In this document: positions 45,201 through 56,098 of the stretch, piece by piece
How the letters are laid out: the number at the start of each line of letters is the position of its first letter
Position numbering within the stretch: position 1 is the first letter of the stretch
Source: Corynebacterium sp. HMSC04H06
GTDB lineage: Bacteria > Actinomycetota > Actinomycetes > Mycobacteriales > Mycobacteriaceae
Assembly: GCF_001815935.1 (NCBI RefSeq)
Contig: NZ_KV823434.1
Coordinates: 1 to 64,000 of the forward strand
Direction: 5' to 3'
Length of the DNA: 64,000 nucleotides
Made by a program: the position numbers and the translations under genes
Notes under the pieces: generated by a model
What the model saw: only the letters and a program-made list of their open reading frames with translations
Databases searched by the model: none
What the model was told of the DNA's origin: nothing

Positions 45201-45792
45201 GCGGCTTGGCCGGGGCGGCGGCGCGCACGGCCCGCTTCTTGGTGGACTTGCGGGTCGCGCGCTTGCGGGTCTTTTTGGGCTTGTCCGCGCTCTTGTCCGC
45301 GGCGCTATCCTCGGCCTGCTCCTCAGCCGGGGCATCCTTTTCGGACTTGGCTTCCTCGGGCTTGACCTTCTCGGCCTTAGCCTTCGCGAGCTTAGTGACG
45401 GCCCGCTTGCCCTTGGGCGCGGCCTTCCGCTTGTTCTTGGTGGACTTAGTGGACTTGGTGGTCTTCTTCTTGGCCTGGGGTGCCTCCTGGGCCTCGGACT
45501 CCGGATCGGTTGCGGCCTCGGAGGGGGCATCGCCAGCCGGGGCCTGGGAGCCGGCGGCTTGGATGCGGTCGAGCATCTGTTCGGCCTCCGCCTTACTCAG
45601 GCCGGACTGCGGGGCCTTCTTGATGCCCTGCTGGGCGAACTGTTCCACCAGGGCCTTGGAGGAAATCCCCAGCATCTTGGCGAGGGCGTAGAGCCGCGTC
45701 TTGTCCTTCAGCTGGCTCCTATCGATCCGCTCGGCCAACGCGGCGGCCGCTGATAAATCCGTATTTTGTTCGTTTTTAGTCTTTGCAGCCAC
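42226..45792 (-). CDS. rne: Ribonuclease E/G with IF2-N-like N-terminus
   Basis: A 1188-residue RNase E/G. The catalytic core (about residues 400-850) has the S1 domain (GNIYLGRVQNVLPSMEAAFVD), the DNase I-like part with the metal site FIDMVLPENQELVLRR, and the Zn-link ECEHCQGRG. Long charged, disordered arms flank the core: Lys/Glu/Ala-rich before it and Arg/Gly-rich after it, presumably RNA and partner binding. The first 80 residues contain LYALAKMLGISSKALVEQF, resembling the N-terminal domain of initiation factor IF2. RNase E/G initiates mRNA decay and matures rRNA and tRNA. It is a single gene between rplU and a divergent membrane protein gene. Confidence 0.96.
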   Translation of the reverse strand: MAAKTKNEQNTDLSAAAALAERIDRSQLKDKTRLYALAKMLGISSKALVEQFAQQGIKKAPQSGLSKAEAEQMLDRIQAAGSQAPAGDAPSEAATDPESEAQEAPQAKKKTTKSTKSTKNKRKAAPKGKRAVTKLAKAKAEKVKPEEAKSEKDAPAEEQAEDSAADKSADKPKKTRKRATRKSTKKRAVRAAAPAKPQQQDEEPREQAPDAEAPAGDEPKHEDSADAVATAAEEKLRDRVRKNVENEFNQIADKVESELQNLATTEAPDDADAAAGHGGQDGIGSTQADQADTAQAEDEHADLERDEDLEELVAALTPPYQAAAKDNAADYAPVFIAPQANATKPARQAEPDDQAEPDDVDGDDDEPERIEAPRGIKGSTRIEAQKRRRAEMREKGRERKHIVSQAEFLARRESVERTMVVRERQRVDHAGSVTQVGVLEDDLLVEHFVTSDSQASLIGNIYLGRVQNVLPSMEAAFVDFGEGRNGVLYAGELNWRAMGLKGRSRKIEQALKSGDQILVQVSKDPIGHKGARLTTQISLAGRFLVYVPNGRSAGISRKLPAPERKRLKEILQRVVPGEGGTIIRTAAENVSEAAIATDVGRLHGVWEDIQERAEKEKKSKGAKPVTLYEEPDMLVKVVRDLFNGDFKHLVVDGKKAFNTVNAYIQSVAPDLADRVERFDRKKHGGQDAFEVYRIDEQLQKALARKVWLPSGGTLVIDRTEAMTVIDVNTGKFTGSGGDLEETVTRNNLEAAEEIVRQMRLRDLGGMIVVDFIDMVLPENQELVLRRLKEALGRDRTRHQVSEVTSLGLVQMTRKRLGAGLLETFSTECEHCQGRGIIIHDDPVEHTDDHSGHGHHDRRNNKHADTGHGRNQRSDEEQGSKSESRGGTKQLDELVASVVKDEIATNDGENRDERHDSDSEDRKGSSSRRRRRRGSRGGRSNRSRAEHSRDDQSRDDQSQDSVSDIEKIAFAAADNAADSDDVAEFKDYVPDEDAQQEQGSGAISYDEAVEEFEASPRRKRKTRGNSRSDHRPRREDFPSQGSGSAQPGAGPQAQAEDAADDAGDSSADQPARAKRGRRRATRRSGGQRGGRGNRRGGQSASAQEQAPAQASRADAPAQTEDNTKTVVRGRRRRAVRRSTKAAQPEQAESGRARANQPRRGTDEHKADGGAETRKQPSRGRRRATRRSRK

Positions 45793-46052
45793 GGGCTACT
45801 CCTGACGTCTAGTGGCGCGAGGGCAAGCTCGCCGCGGGGCCGCGCAAGTCATCCAAGCTGCAGGCAAGCACACCGCAGGGCTTTCTACCCTGAAAGCGCC
45901 GAAAGTTTAAGTGTTAAAGATTGAGTATTTAGTTATGCACAACTGCAAGCCCGGCACACAGGCTCTAGCTCCTATTGTGGCACACTTGGGCACCCGCTTC
46001 TTCCCACACCTGCCCGAGCGCGCGGAAATTCGCGCTATGTTAGCTTAAGACC

Positions 46053-46829
46053 ATGTCCGACGGCGAACTCGTGCCCACCTCACCGGCAGCAGCAATCCGG
46101 CACTACCGGCGGCGCAACGAGTTCAACCCGCGCGAGCTGCTTGCCTTCACCACCACGGCGAGCTTCGGCGTGGGCTTTTTCTTCCTAGACCATACGGCCT
46201 TCTACGTCCTTAGCGCGCTGTGCCTGGTGGCGGCGGTGGCCAGCGGGGTCAAGATCGCCCGCCACTACCAGAAGGCCGTGGCCGTCTCGCAAACGGAATT
46301 CCGGGACGGCGACTACCCCGCCGCCGCCTACTTCGCCCCGCTCATTCCCATCGTCGCGCCCCTGCTGGCCCTGCCGGCACAGGCGCTCGGCTGGGATTTT
46401 TCGGTCCCGCCGGCGGTGGCCACGCTGTCCACGGCGGCGTTTTACAGCGTGGGACTGTTTCTTTCCGGCACCGTGCACTTCCGGCGCTCCTACAGCATTG
46501 GCCGCCGGCGCATCCAGCGGATGGACTTCGAGCTGACCGAGCTGACCGCCACCACGCAACGCCTGGCCGAGGAGAATACCGATATCCTCGCCGCGCTTAT
46601 CGCCATCGGCGCCGTCGACGGCAACGAGGTGAGCTCGAAGGGCCTCCAAAGGATTCTGGACCCCGCGCTGGCCGCGGACGAAAAGGCGCTGCGCGAGCGC
46701 CTGCAGGATCTAGACAGCGCCAAGCTGGTTAAGCTCCGCGTGCCCATCTGGCAGGGAGAATCCGCCCGCTGGGATATGAGCATTACTCCCCTAGGCGTGC
46801 ACGCGCTGGCCGAGTCACAGCGGCGCTAG
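46053..46829 (+). CDS. Membrane protein with C-terminal winged-helix-like region, unknown function
   Basis: A 258-residue protein with two pairs of hydrophobic helices (about residues 28-68 and 88-145) followed by a soluble domain of about 100 residues. The soluble part starts with a coiled-coil-like RIQRMDFELTELTATTQRLAEEN and ends in a pattern resembling a winged helix (GLQRILDP, LRERLQDLDSAKLVKLRVPI, WDMSITPLGVHAL). I do not recognise the family. It is divergent from rne with about 260 bases between them and convergent with ndk. Confidence 0.6.
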   Translation: MSDGELVPTSPAAAIRHYRRRNEFNPRELLAFTTTASFGVGFFFLDHTAFYVLSALCLVAAVASGVKIARHYQKAVAVSQTEFRDGDYPAAAYFAPLIPIVAPLLALPAQALGWDFSVPPAVATLSTAAFYSVGLFLSGTVHFRRSYSIGRRRIQRMDFELTELTATTQRLAEENTDILAALIAIGAVDGNEVSSKGLQRILDPALAADEKALRERLQDLDSAKLVKLRVPIWQGESARWDMSITPLGVHALAESQRR

Positions 46830-46875
46830 AAACAGGCTCGGAGCCGCGGTCGCCTAGTGGTGCTGTGAATGCACG

Positions 46876-46922
46876 AAACCCCCGCGCGGGGCCGGAATAC
46901 CCAGGCGCCGCGGGCGGGGGTA
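46876..46922. terminator. Terminator between ndk and the convergent membrane protein gene
   Basis: CCCCCGC... pairs with ...GCGGGGG across about 46 bases. On the minus strand it is followed by TTTC, so it mainly serves ndk. Confidence 0.55.
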
Positions 46923-46938
46923 GTAAAGAGGGTGCGTC

Positions 46939-47349
46939 TTAGAGGTTCGGGAACCAGATGGAGATCTCGCGCTCAGCAGACTCCGGGGAGTCGGAGCCGT
47001 GAACGACGTTCTCACCGACGGTCAGGGCGAAATCACCGCGGATGGTGCCCGGGGTGGCCTTCTCAACCGGGTGGGTGCCGCCGGCCAGCTGACGCCAGGC
47101 AGCGATGGCGCTTTCGCCCTCGACGATGCCTGCGACCAGCGGAGCGGAGGTGATGAAGTCCACGAGCTCGCCGAAGAACGGCTTGTCCTTGTGCTCAGCG
47201 TAGTGCTTTTCTGCGGTTTCGCGGTCTGCGGTGCGCAGATCCATCTCCACCAGCTTGAGGCCCTTGCGCTCAATACGGGAGATGATTTCGCCTACGTGGC
47301 CATTCTTGACGCCGTCCGGCTTGATGAGAATTAGAGTACGTTCAGTCAT
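46939..47349 (-). CDS. ndk: Nucleoside diphosphate kinase
   Basis: A 136-residue Ndk with [16 protein letters not shown] at the start and the catalytic histidine in [16 protein letters not shown]. It transfers the gamma phosphate between nucleotides via phosphohistidine. ATG 47349 is chosen because TACGAT (47357-47362) ends seven bases upstream (leaderless); an ATG three codons earlier lies too close to that hexamer. Length and motifs are standard. Confidence 0.97.
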   Translation of the reverse strand: MTERTLILIKPDGVKNGHVGEIISRIERKGLKLVEMDLRTADRETAEKHYAEHKDKPFFGELVDFITSAPLVAGIVEGESAIAAWRQLAGGTHPVEKATPGTIRGDFALTVGENVVHGSDSPESAEREISIWFPNL

Positions 47350-47431
47350 ACCGGCCATCGTACCGAATACCGAGCGATCCTTCGCACTGGAGCCGGCAAA
47401 GTGGGGGCCGCGACCGCGGTAGGCGGTGGAG

Positions 47432-47764
47432 CTAGCAGCCGGTGGTCAGCTGGCTGACCATGGCTTCGGCCTCGTCGTGGCCGACGTGGCGGTACCACAG
47501 CCGGACCTGCTTGACCGCGGTGCCGTACTTGCCGGCGGAAACGAGCTCGCGGATTTCTTCCTCGCGCTCCGAGGAGAAATCCGCCTGGCGCAGTGGGCGA
47601 TGCTTGCCCGGACGATCCTGGCCCCCATGGAACAAGGCCAGCGCCAAGAAGGCTGCCGCCACGATAAGCCCCACCACGATGACCACGCCTGGCCAGTGGA
47701 AAGCGCGCGCGAGGATGACCACCACGCAGGCCAGCGCGGCCAGCAGCGAATACACGTAGCGCAC
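47432..47764 (-). CDS. Small membrane protein, unknown function
   Basis: A 110-residue protein with two adjacent hydrophobic helices (about residues 3-22 and 25-45) and a hydrophilic C-terminal domain ([40 protein letters not shown]) that looks helical, like a short repeat protein or tether. GTG 47764 is chosen because GGGAGG lies five bases upstream, just after the DUF4233 stop; an in-frame ATG 24 bases earlier would overlap that gene. It is part of the valS-folC-DUF4233 unit. No known family was recognised. Confidence 0.7.
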   Translation of the reverse strand: MRYVYSLLAALACVVVILARAFHWPGVVIVVGLIVAAAFLALALFHGGQDRPGKHRPLRQADFSSEREEEIRELVSAGKYGTAVKQVRLWYRHVGHDEAEAMVSQLTTGC

Positions 47765-47774
47765 GGCGGCCTCC

Positions 47775-48212
47775 CTAGCCCTTCTCATCCAGGTGTTGGG
47801 TGGTCAGCAGGCCGCGCTCCATGCGCGCGATGAGGTTGGAGCGCAGATAGGCCGCCAGCAGCCAGACCAGTCCGAAGACCACCATGATGGCCACGATCGA
47901 CCAGTGGATGAACAGGCCAGCGACAATACCCAGCACCTGCACGGCCAGGATGACATTCAGCGACCACCGGCGGCTGGCGAAGGCCAGCATGACTAGGTGG
48001 AAGACCATCAGTGCCACGACGATGGCGATGTTGACCCCGGTCCACAGCTCGCCGCTGTAGAGCATGCGCAGCATCGGCAGCGCCAGCACCAGGGTGAGAG
48101 CCTCCAGGATCAGGGTGCTGGAGATGACCATCCCGTTAAAGCCCTTGATCGGGTCCTTGACGGGCTTGTGCCCCATGCCCAGGGGCCCGACGTCCTTCGG
48201 TTTGTCCGTCAT
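47775..48212 (-). CDS. DUF4233 family membrane protein
   Basis: A 145-residue protein with four hydrophobic helices after a short polar N-terminus (DPIKGFNGMVISSTLILEALTLVLALPM). It is the DUF4233 family found next to folC and ndk in actinobacteria (as Mycobacterium Rv2446c). Its start overlaps the folC stop by four bases, so it is coupled to folC. The function is unknown; conservation of the linkage suggests a role tied to growth. Confidence 0.85.
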   Translation of the reverse strand: MTDKPKDVGPLGMGHKPVKDPIKGFNGMVISSTLILEALTLVLALPMLRMLYSGELWTGVNIAIVVALMVFHLVMLAFASRRWSLNVILAVQVLGIVAGLFIHWSIVAIMVVFGLVWLLAAYLRSNLIARMERGLLTTQHLDEKG

Positions 48213-49801
48213 GCCGGCTCCTTTCCAAACATCGCGCGTGCCTCACCGGCGGTGACCACCGATCCGGTGATGACAATACCGGAACCGGACTGGATTTCCG
48301 CATCCTCCGCCAGCTCGACAGCCTGGGCGTAGGCCGACTGCAGGTCGGGCTCAACGTAGACGCGTTCCTCGCCGAAGATGTCGCGGGCTAGCTCGGCCAG
48401 CTCGTAGGCGTCCAGCGCTCGCGGCGAGCTGTTCTGGCTGATGACGATCTCGGTCAGCACGTCCTCCAGCGCGGTAAGGATCCCGGTAGCGTCCTTATCG
48501 CCCAGGATGGCGACCACACCGACCAGGCGGGCGAAGTCGAAGTCCCGGCCCAGGGCCTGAGCTAGGGCGCGGGCGCCGTGCGGGTTGTGCGCGGCGTCGA
48601 TGAACGTGGTCGGAGACTGCCGCATGCGCTCCAGACGGCCCGGGGAAATGGCCTGGGCGAAGCCGTTGCGCACCCTCGCCGCGTCCAGCGGGTGCCCGGC
48701 CGAGGCCCCGAAGAAAGCCTCCACGGCGGCCAAGGCGACCGCGGCGTTGCGGGCCTGGTGCTCCCCGGCTAGGGGCAAGAAGACGTCCTCGTACAGGCCG
48801 CCCAGCCCCTGGATGCGCAGCTGCTGGCCGCCCACAGCGATGGTGGATTCCAGCGCGGCGAACTCGCTGCCGGCGCGCGCCACGCCCGCGTCCACGGCCA
48901 CGGCCTGCCGCAGCAGGACCTCCATGGCCTCCGGCTCCTGCTCCGCCAGGATGGCGATGTTCTCGGCCGGGGAGATGGGGTCGTCGGCGTCCGGGCGGGC
49001 TTTGATGATGCCCGCCTTCTCCCCCGCGATTTCGGCGAGGGTATCGCCCAGGTAATCGGTGTGGTCCATACCCACCGGGCAGACGACCGCGACCTCGGAG
49101 TTGACCACGTTGGTCGCGTCCCAGCGCCCGCCCATGCCGACCTCGACGACGGCGACGTCGACCGGGGCATCGGCAAAGGCGGCATAAGCGATGGCCACCA
49201 GGGCCTCGAACTTGGACATGGCCGGGCCGCCGGCCGCCAAAGACTCGGCGTCCACCATCTCCACGTAGGGCCGGATTTCGCGCCAGATGCGCACGTAGTC
49301 GCGCGGGTGGATGGGCTTGCCGTCGATGCCGATGCGCTCGGTCACCCGCTGCAGGTGCGGGCTGGTGAACAGGCCGACCCGGCGGTGGAAGGCCCGCAGC
49401 AGCGAGTCGATCATGCGCGACGTTGAGGACTTGCCGTTGGTGCCGGCCACGTGGATGGTCTGGAAGGCCCGCTCCGGGTGGCCGAGCAGGTCCATGAGCT
49501 TCTCGATGCGCTCCAGCGAGGGCTCGATCTTCGTCTCCGGCCACCGGGTGTTGAGTTCCTCTTCGACCTCGGCAAGCTCGCGCAGCTCCTCGGCGCTGAC
49601 GGTCTCCGGCGCGGGCGCGGAATAGTCCTCCGCCCCGCCCAGGTTGAGCGTGAGCCCCGACTCAGTGATTTCGACCGGCGAGCCCTCGGTGCCCTCCTTG
49701 AGGGCGTCGACGATCTCGTATTCGGTCTCTTGGCCCTTATCGCTGCCTTTATCGCGGTCCTGCTCGCGGCCGTTGCCGCCGTTTCCGGTACGGTCAGTCA
49801 C
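48209..49801 (-). CDS. folC: Bifunctional folylpolyglutamate / dihydrofolate synthase
   Basis: A 530-residue Mur-ligase-like enzyme. The P-loop is VAGTNGKSSTSRMIDSLL (about residue 118), with TSPHLQRVTERIGIDG, VEVGMGGRWDATNV, GMDHTDYLGDT and IDAAHNPHGARALAQAL all in place. It adds glutamate to (dihydro)folates. The first 70 residues are acidic, low-complexity and not part of the fold, so the protein is longer than E. coli FolC (about 420). Its start overlaps the valS stop by one base. Confidence 0.95.
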   Translation of the reverse strand: MTDRTGNGGNGREQDRDKGSDKGQETEYEIVDALKEGTEGSPVEITESGLTLNLGGAEDYSAPAPETVSAEELRELAEVEEELNTRWPETKIEPSLERIEKLMDLLGHPERAFQTIHVAGTNGKSSTSRMIDSLLRAFHRRVGLFTSPHLQRVTERIGIDGKPIHPRDYVRIWREIRPYVEMVDAESLAAGGPAMSKFEALVAIAYAAFADAPVDVAVVEVGMGGRWDATNVVNSEVAVVCPVGMDHTDYLGDTLAEIAGEKAGIIKARPDADDPISPAENIAILAEQEPEAMEVLLRQAVAVDAGVARAGSEFAALESTIAVGGQQLRIQGLGGLYEDVFLPLAGEHQARNAAVALAAVEAFFGASAGHPLDAARVRNGFAQAISPGRLERMRQSPTTFIDAAHNPHGARALAQALGRDFDFARLVGVVAILGDKDATGILTALEDVLTEIVISQNSSPRALDAYELAELARDIFGEERVYVEPDLQSAYAQAVELAEDAEIQSGSGIVITGSVVTAGEARAMFGKEPA

Positions 49802-52533
49802 TACTTGAGCGCCTCCAAACGCGCGCTGATGCGGTCGACTTCCTCCTGCGCCACGGTCTGGCGGGTGCGGATCTTTTCCACGACCTCTTCCGGGGCCTTG
49901 GACAGAAAGTTGTCGTTGCCGAGTTTCTTGGTGGTCTGTTCCAGCTCCTTGTTGGCCTTGGCCAGGTCCTTTTCCAGGCGCTTGCGCTCGGCCGCGACGT
50001 CAACGGCCCCAGAGGTGTCCAGGGTGACTTCGACGGTGGCCTGCGACAGGCGGACCTCGATGGAGGCGGACTCGGTAAAGTCCTCGCCCGGCTCGGTGGT
50101 CTTGGCCAGGTTGCGTACCAGGGCCTCCTGGCCGGACAGGTCCGCGGCGGTGAAGTCCAGACGGCCCGGCACCTTCTGGGAGGGCTTAACCCCCTGGTCG
50201 GAGCGGAAGCGGCGCAGCTCGGTGATGAGCTTCTCGGCGTCCTGGATGCGGCGGGCGGCGACCTCGTCGGTCTCGGCGCCGCCGTTGGTGTCCTCGGCGG
50301 TCGGCCAGTCGGCCACGACCAGGGACTCGCCGCCGGTCAGGGCCTTCCAGAGGACCTCGGTGACAAACGGCATGGTCGGGTGCAGCAGGCGCAGCACGAC
50401 GTCGAGGACGCGGCCGAGCACGATCTGGGTGGTGCGGGCGCGCTGCTTTTCGGCCTCGTCGGCCGGCTCGCGCGCTATCTGGGTCTTGGCGATCTCGACG
50501 TACCAGTCGCACAGCTCGTCCCAGGCAAAGTGGTAGAGCAGCTCGTTAGCCTTGGCGAACTGGAAATCGTCCAGGTAGGCGTCGACGCGGGCGCGGACCT
50601 GCTCGGCGCGGTCCAGGATCCAGCGGTCGGCATCGGTCAGCGCGTCGCGCTCCGGCAGCTCCGCCACGCCGGCGCCGTTGAGCAGGGCAAACTTGTTGGC
50701 GTTGAAGAGCTTGGTGGCGAAGTTACGCGCCGAGGCGGCCGCGTCTGGGCCCAGCGGCAGGTCGACGCCCGGGTTGGCGCCGCGGCCCAGGGCGAAGCGC
50801 AGCGCGTCCGCGCCGTAGTCGCGGACCCAGTCCATCGGGTCAATGCCGTTGCCCAGGGACTTGGACATCTTGCGGCCCTGCTCGTCGCGCACTAGGCCGT
50901 GCAGGTAGAGATCCGCAAACGGCACCTGCGGGCGCCCGTCGATGCCCTTACCCAGAAGCTCCGGGGTCTTTGTGGCGGCGAAGGTGCCGAACATCATCAT
51001 GCGGGCGACCCAGAAGAACAGGATGTCGTAGGCGGTGACCAGCACGTTGGTCGGGTAGAACTTCTCCAGGTCCGGGGTCTTTTCGGGCCAGCCCAGCGTG
51101 GAAAACGGCCACAGCGCGGAGCTAAACCAGGTGTCCAGGACGTCCGGGTCCTGCTCGTAGCCGGCCGGGGCCTGCTCGTCCGGGCCCACGCAGACCACGT
51201 CGCGGTTGCCGTCGGCATTCTCCGGCCCGTACCAGATCGGGATCCGGTGGCCCCACCACAGCTGGCGCGAGATGCACCAGTCGTGCATGTCATCGACCCA
51301 GTCGAAGTAGCGCGGCTCGAGCGAGGCCGGGTGGATGGTGGTATCGCCCTTACGGACCGCTTCGCTGGAGTACTTGGCCATCTCCTTGACGTTGACGAAC
51401 CACTGCTTGGACAGGCGCGGTTCGATGGCCTCGCCGGAGCGCTCCGAGTGGCCGACCGAGTGGACGTAGGGGCGGATTTCCTTAACAATTCGCCCCTGCT
51501 CGGCCAGCGCCTCGCGGATGGCGACGCGGGCGTCCTCGCGGGTCATGCCGTCGAACTGGGTGCCAGTATCAGCGATGTGGCCGGTGGTGTCCATGATGAT
51601 GGGCATGTCCAGGCCGTGGCGCTGGCCCATGGCGTAGTCGTTCGGGTCGTGCGCCGGGGTGATCTTGACGGCGCCGGTGCCGAATTCCATGTCGACGTAG
51701 TCGTCGGCGATAATCTTCAGGCTCAGATCCTCGCGGAACGGGTGCGGGAACTCCTTGCCCACCAGGTCGGCGTAGCGCTCGTCGTCCGGGTGGACGGCGA
51801 TGGCGACGTCGCCCAGCATGGTCTCGACACGGGTTGTGGCCACGACCAGGTGCGGCTCGTTGTCATCCAGCGAGCCGTAGCGGATGGAGACCAGCTCGCC
51901 CTCGACGTCGTCGTAGACGACCTCCATGTCGGACACGGCGGTCTCCAGCACCGGCGACCAGTTGACCAGGCGGTAGTCCTGGTAGATCAGGCCGGCGTCG
52001 TAGAGCATCTTGAAGATGGTCTGCACGGCCTTGGACAGGCCGTCGTCCAAGGTAAAGCGCTCACGGGACCAGTCCACGGAGTCGCCAATGGCGCGCATCT
52101 GGGACTGGATGGTGCCGCCGTATTTTTCCTTCCACTCCCAGACTTTGCCGATGAACTCGTCGCGGTCGTAATCCCAGCGGGTCTTGCCCTCGGATTCCTT
52201 GAGGGCGGCCTCGACCTTGGTCTGCGTGGCGATACCGGCGTGGTCCGCGCCCGGCAGCCACAGCGTGGCATAGCCCTGCATGCGCTTGCGGCGGATGATG
52301 GAGTCGATGAGCGTGTGGTCCAGCGCGTGGCCCATGTGCAGCTGGCCGGTCACGTTCGGCGGCGGCAGCACGATGGAATAGGCGGGCTTGTCGGAGTGGG
52401 CGTCCGGGGTGAAATACCCCGCGTCGACCCAGCCCTCGTACAGGGCGGTCTCCTGTTCTTGCGGCTCCCAGGACTTGGGCAGCGCGTCCGCGCGGTTGGT
52501 ACCTACTAGTTCCTCATTTTTACGCTCAGTCAC
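49801..52533 (-). CDS. valS: Valyl-tRNA synthetase
   Basis: A 910-residue class I synthetase. The signature [14 protein letters not shown] (HIGH-type) lies near residue 55 and [12 protein letters not shown] (KMSKS) near 580. The editing domain lies between, and a C-terminal coiled-coil arm ([21 protein letters not shown]) is typical of ValRS. GTG 52533 is chosen because TAGAAT (52542-52547) ends eight bases upstream, so the mRNA is probably leaderless. The in-frame TTG at 52560 would lie ahead of this -10. Confidence 0.97.
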   Translation of the reverse strand: MTERKNEELVGTNRADALPKSWEPQEQETALYEGWVDAGYFTPDAHSDKPAYSIVLPPPNVTGQLHMGHALDHTLIDSIIRRKRMQGYATLWLPGADHAGIATQTKVEAALKESEGKTRWDYDRDEFIGKVWEWKEKYGGTIQSQMRAIGDSVDWSRERFTLDDGLSKAVQTIFKMLYDAGLIYQDYRLVNWSPVLETAVSDMEVVYDDVEGELVSIRYGSLDDNEPHLVVATTRVETMLGDVAIAVHPDDERYADLVGKEFPHPFREDLSLKIIADDYVDMEFGTGAVKITPAHDPNDYAMGQRHGLDMPIIMDTTGHIADTGTQFDGMTREDARVAIREALAEQGRIVKEIRPYVHSVGHSERSGEAIEPRLSKQWFVNVKEMAKYSSEAVRKGDTTIHPASLEPRYFDWVDDMHDWCISRQLWWGHRIPIWYGPENADGNRDVVCVGPDEQAPAGYEQDPDVLDTWFSSALWPFSTLGWPEKTPDLEKFYPTNVLVTAYDILFFWVARMMMFGTFAATKTPELLGKGIDGRPQVPFADLYLHGLVRDEQGRKMSKSLGNGIDPMDWVRDYGADALRFALGRGANPGVDLPLGPDAAASARNFATKLFNANKFALLNGAGVAELPERDALTDADRWILDRAEQVRARVDAYLDDFQFAKANELLYHFAWDELCDWYVEIAKTQIAREPADEAEKQRARTTQIVLGRVLDVVLRLLHPTMPFVTEVLWKALTGGESLVVADWPTAEDTNGGAETDEVAARRIQDAEKLITELRRFRSDQGVKPSQKVPGRLDFTAADLSGQEALVRNLAKTTEPGEDFTESASIEVRLSQATVEVTLDTSGAVDVAAERKRLEKDLAKANKELEQTTKKLGNDNFLSKAPEEVVEKIRTRQTVAQEEVDRISARLEALK

Positions 52534-52608
52534 GCCGACCAATTCTACCCTGTCGGTCAAACCCCTTTAGGCCCCACCCAGGCAAGACCGCGGGTTTTTC
52601 TCCCGGGG

Positions 52609-53754
<1,146 letters not shown>

Positions 53755-53781
53755 CTAACTCGGCTGTACTGGCATTTTACC

Positions 53782-53793
53782 GCCCCCGGGGGC
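53782..53793. repeat. 12-base GC palindrome in the mdh/tetR promoter region
   Basis: GCCCCCGGGGGC is a perfect palindrome between the divergent mdh and TetR genes, about 90 bases before the regulator start. It is a candidate binding site for the TetR protein, but GC palindromes also occur by chance in such DNA. Confidence 0.3.
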
Positions 53794-53881
53794 AATTACC
53801 GGACGGGGTCGCGAATTTGCGGCACGATAGGGGATGAACCAATCCGTCTAAGCGATTCTTAAAAAAGAGGGGCATGTTGCT

Positions 53882-54598
53882 ATGGGTAACTCCGATTCTC
53901 CCACCGCCGTCACGGGAGCCGAGTCTGCCCAGCGCGCCGTCGAAGTCGCGCTCGAGCAGTTTTCCCAGTTCGGTTTCACCGAAACCAAAATGGAGACCAT
54001 CGCCAACCTCTCGGGCCTGTCCAAGCGCATGCTGCACTACCACTTCGGCGACAAGCGCGGGCTGTACCAGCGCGCCCTCGAGGCCGCGGTAGAACGCCTC
54101 AATCCCCCGCTCGAGGACCTCGAGGTCGACTCCGAGGTCCCGGTCGAGGGCGTGCGCAAACTTGTCGATGCCCTCTTTGCCTGCCACATCGCCCACCCGG
54201 AGGCCGTGCGCATGCTGGCGATGGAGACCACCCAGCAGGTCTTCGGCGTGGTCGGCCGGCAGCCGGTCAACGACGTCAGCGGGGTGGCCCTGCACCTGGA
54301 CAAGCTGCTCCTCCACGGGCAGGACTCCGGGGCCTTCCGGCCGGGGATCTCGGCCGACGACATCTTCACCCTGATCACCTCGCTGACCATGTACCGGGTG
54401 ACCAACCACAACATGTTCGACAACCTGTTGGGGATAGACATGCAGTCCGAGGCCAACACCGCGGGGCTGCACCGCATGGTGGTGGACGCAGTGCTCGCGT
54501 TCCTGACCGCCAACATCCCGGACAGCGGCGAGGCGTCCTACCTCACCGCCCGCGAGGCCGTCGATACCGCGGACAACAACAGCGACATCTACGGCTAG
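53882..54598 (+). CDS. TetR family transcriptional regulator
   Basis: A 238-residue TetR-type regulator. The helix-turn-helix (about residues 20-65) reads ALEQFSQFGFTETKMETIAN then GLSKRMLHYHFGDKRGLY, the canonical TetR pattern. The C-terminal ligand/dimer domain is all helical. GAGGGG lies nine bases before ATG 53882. It is divergent from mdh and convergent with clpX, so either mdh or itself is a plausible target. The ligand is unknown. Confidence 0.9.
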   Translation: MGNSDSPTAVTGAESAQRAVEVALEQFSQFGFTETKMETIANLSGLSKRMLHYHFGDKRGLYQRALEAAVERLNPPLEDLEVDSEVPVEGVRKLVDALFACHIAHPEAVRMLAMETTQQVFGVVGRQPVNDVSGVALHLDKLLLHGQDSGAFRPGISADDIFTLITSLTMYRVTNHNMFDNLLGIDMQSEANTAGLHRMVVDAVLAFLTANIPDSGEASYLTAREAVDTADNNSDIYG

Positions 54599-54642
54599 CC
54601 CCGCCCGCCGGAGACCCTCCCCTTCCCCGGCGCCCAGAGGCG

Positions 54643-54690
54643 AAAAAGCCGGCCCGCGCTTCCTCCTCGAAAACGCGGGCCGGCTTTAAA
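54643..54690. terminator. Bidirectional terminator between the TetR gene and clpX
   Basis: AAAGCCGGCCCGCG (to 54658) pairs with CGCGGGCCGGCTTT (54674-54687), with A-runs on the left and T-runs on the right, so it works for both convergent genes. Confidence 0.85.
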
Positions 54691-54717
54691 TATGCCTTTA
54701 GCTGTTACGACATCCGC

Positions 54718-56019
54718 CTAGGCCGACTGCTCCTCGGCGTCGGCGTAGATGAACTCCGGGCCGCCCTCGCCGCGGACTACTTCTGCGGTAATGCGCACCC
54801 CAGTGATGTCCTCGCGGTCCGGGATGTCGTACATGATGGGCACCAGCAGCTCCTCCATGATGGCGCGCAGGCCGCGGGCGCCGGTCTTGCGCTCCAGCGC
54901 GAGGTTGGCAATCTCCTCCAGCGCGCCGGTGTCGAACTCCAGCTCCGCGCCATCCATGACGAACAGGGCCTGGTACTGCTTGACCAGGGAGTTGCGCGGC
55001 TCGGTGAGCACCCGGATGAGGGACTCCTGGTCCAGGTTGTCCACCGTCGCTACGACGGGCAGGCGGCCGATGAACTCCGGGATGAGGCCGAACTTGACCA
55101 GATCCTCCGGGCGGACCTCCTCGAAGAGGTCGACGCGCTCCTGCTCCGACTGGGTCTCCAGCTTGGCGCCGAAGCCCAGCCCCTTCTTGCCCACGCGATC
55201 GGAGATGACCTTCTCCAGCCCGGCGAAGGCGCCAGCCACGATGAATAGGATATTGGAGGTATCCAGCTGGATGAATTCCTGGTTGGGGTGCTTGCGCCCG
55301 CCCTGCGGCGGGATGGCCGCGACGGTGCCCTCCAGGATCTTCAACAGGGCTTGCTGCACGCCCTCACCCGAGACGTCACGGGTGATGGACGGGTTGTCCG
55401 ACTTGCGGGAAATCTTGTCGATCTCGTCAACGTAGATGATGCCACGCTGGGCCTTTTCCACGTCGAAATCCGCGGCCTGGAGCAGCTTCAGCAGGATGTT
55501 TTCCACGTCTTCACCCACGTAGCCGGCCTCCGTCAGGGAGGTCGCGTCCGCGATGGCAAACGGCACGTCCAACATGCGCGCCAGGGTCTGGGCCAGGTAG
55601 GTCTTGCCGGAGCCGGTCGGGCCCAGCATCAGGATATTGGACTTGGCGATTTCGACCGTGTCTTCCGGTTCCTTCTTGGAGCGCCTGCCGCCGCGGGCGG
55701 CGGCAGCTTCCTCCACCTTGATGCGCTTGTAGTGGTTGTAGACCGCCACGGACAGCACCCGCTTGGCCTGATCCTGGCCGATGACATAGTTATCCAAGAA
55801 GGCCGAGATTTCCGAGGGCCGAGGCAGCCGAATTTCTTCCTTTTCGGCCTTCTCGGCCTGGGCCGCGCCCAGTTCTTCCTCGATAATTTCGTTGCACAGC
55901 TCAATGCACTCATCGCAGATGTACACACCGCCGCCGGCGATGAGTTTCTTAACCTGCTTCTGGCTCTTGCCGCAGAAGGAACACTTGAGCAGATCCGCGC
56001 TTTCTTGCATACGTGCCAT
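54718..56019 (-). CDS. clpX: ClpX ATPase (unfoldase of ClpXP)
   Basis: A 433-residue ClpX with the N-terminal zinc-binding domain (C14, C17 and [13 protein letters not shown]...YICDECIEL), Walker [13 protein letters not shown], Walker [11 protein letters not shown], sensor regions and the IGF-type loop region [11 protein letters not shown] that docks ClpP. It unfolds tagged proteins and feeds them to ClpP1P2, whose genes lie 2 kb away beyond a transporter gene. Length is standard. Confidence 0.98.
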   Translation of the reverse strand: MARMQESADLLKCSFCGKSQKQVKKLIAGGGVYICDECIELCNEIIEEELGAAQAEKAEKEEIRLPRPSEISAFLDNYVIGQDQAKRVLSVAVYNHYKRIKVEEAAAARGGRRSKKEPEDTVEIAKSNILMLGPTGSGKTYLAQTLARMLDVPFAIADATSLTEAGYVGEDVENILLKLLQAADFDVEKAQRGIIYVDEIDKISRKSDNPSITRDVSGEGVQQALLKILEGTVAAIPPQGGRKHPNQEFIQLDTSNILFIVAGAFAGLEKVISDRVGKKGLGFGAKLETQSEQERVDLFEEVRPEDLVKFGLIPEFIGRLPVVATVDNLDQESLIRVLTEPRNSLVKQYQALFVMDGAELEFDTGALEEIANLALERKTGARGLRAIMEELLVPIMYDIPDREDITGVRITAEVVRGEGGPEFIYADAEEQSA

Positions 56020-56098
56020 TAAACCCTCTCAACACATAGGGCACAATTTCCTTTATCCCAGCAACCGTACCACGCCCACCCGACGCAGCCGGCGCGCC

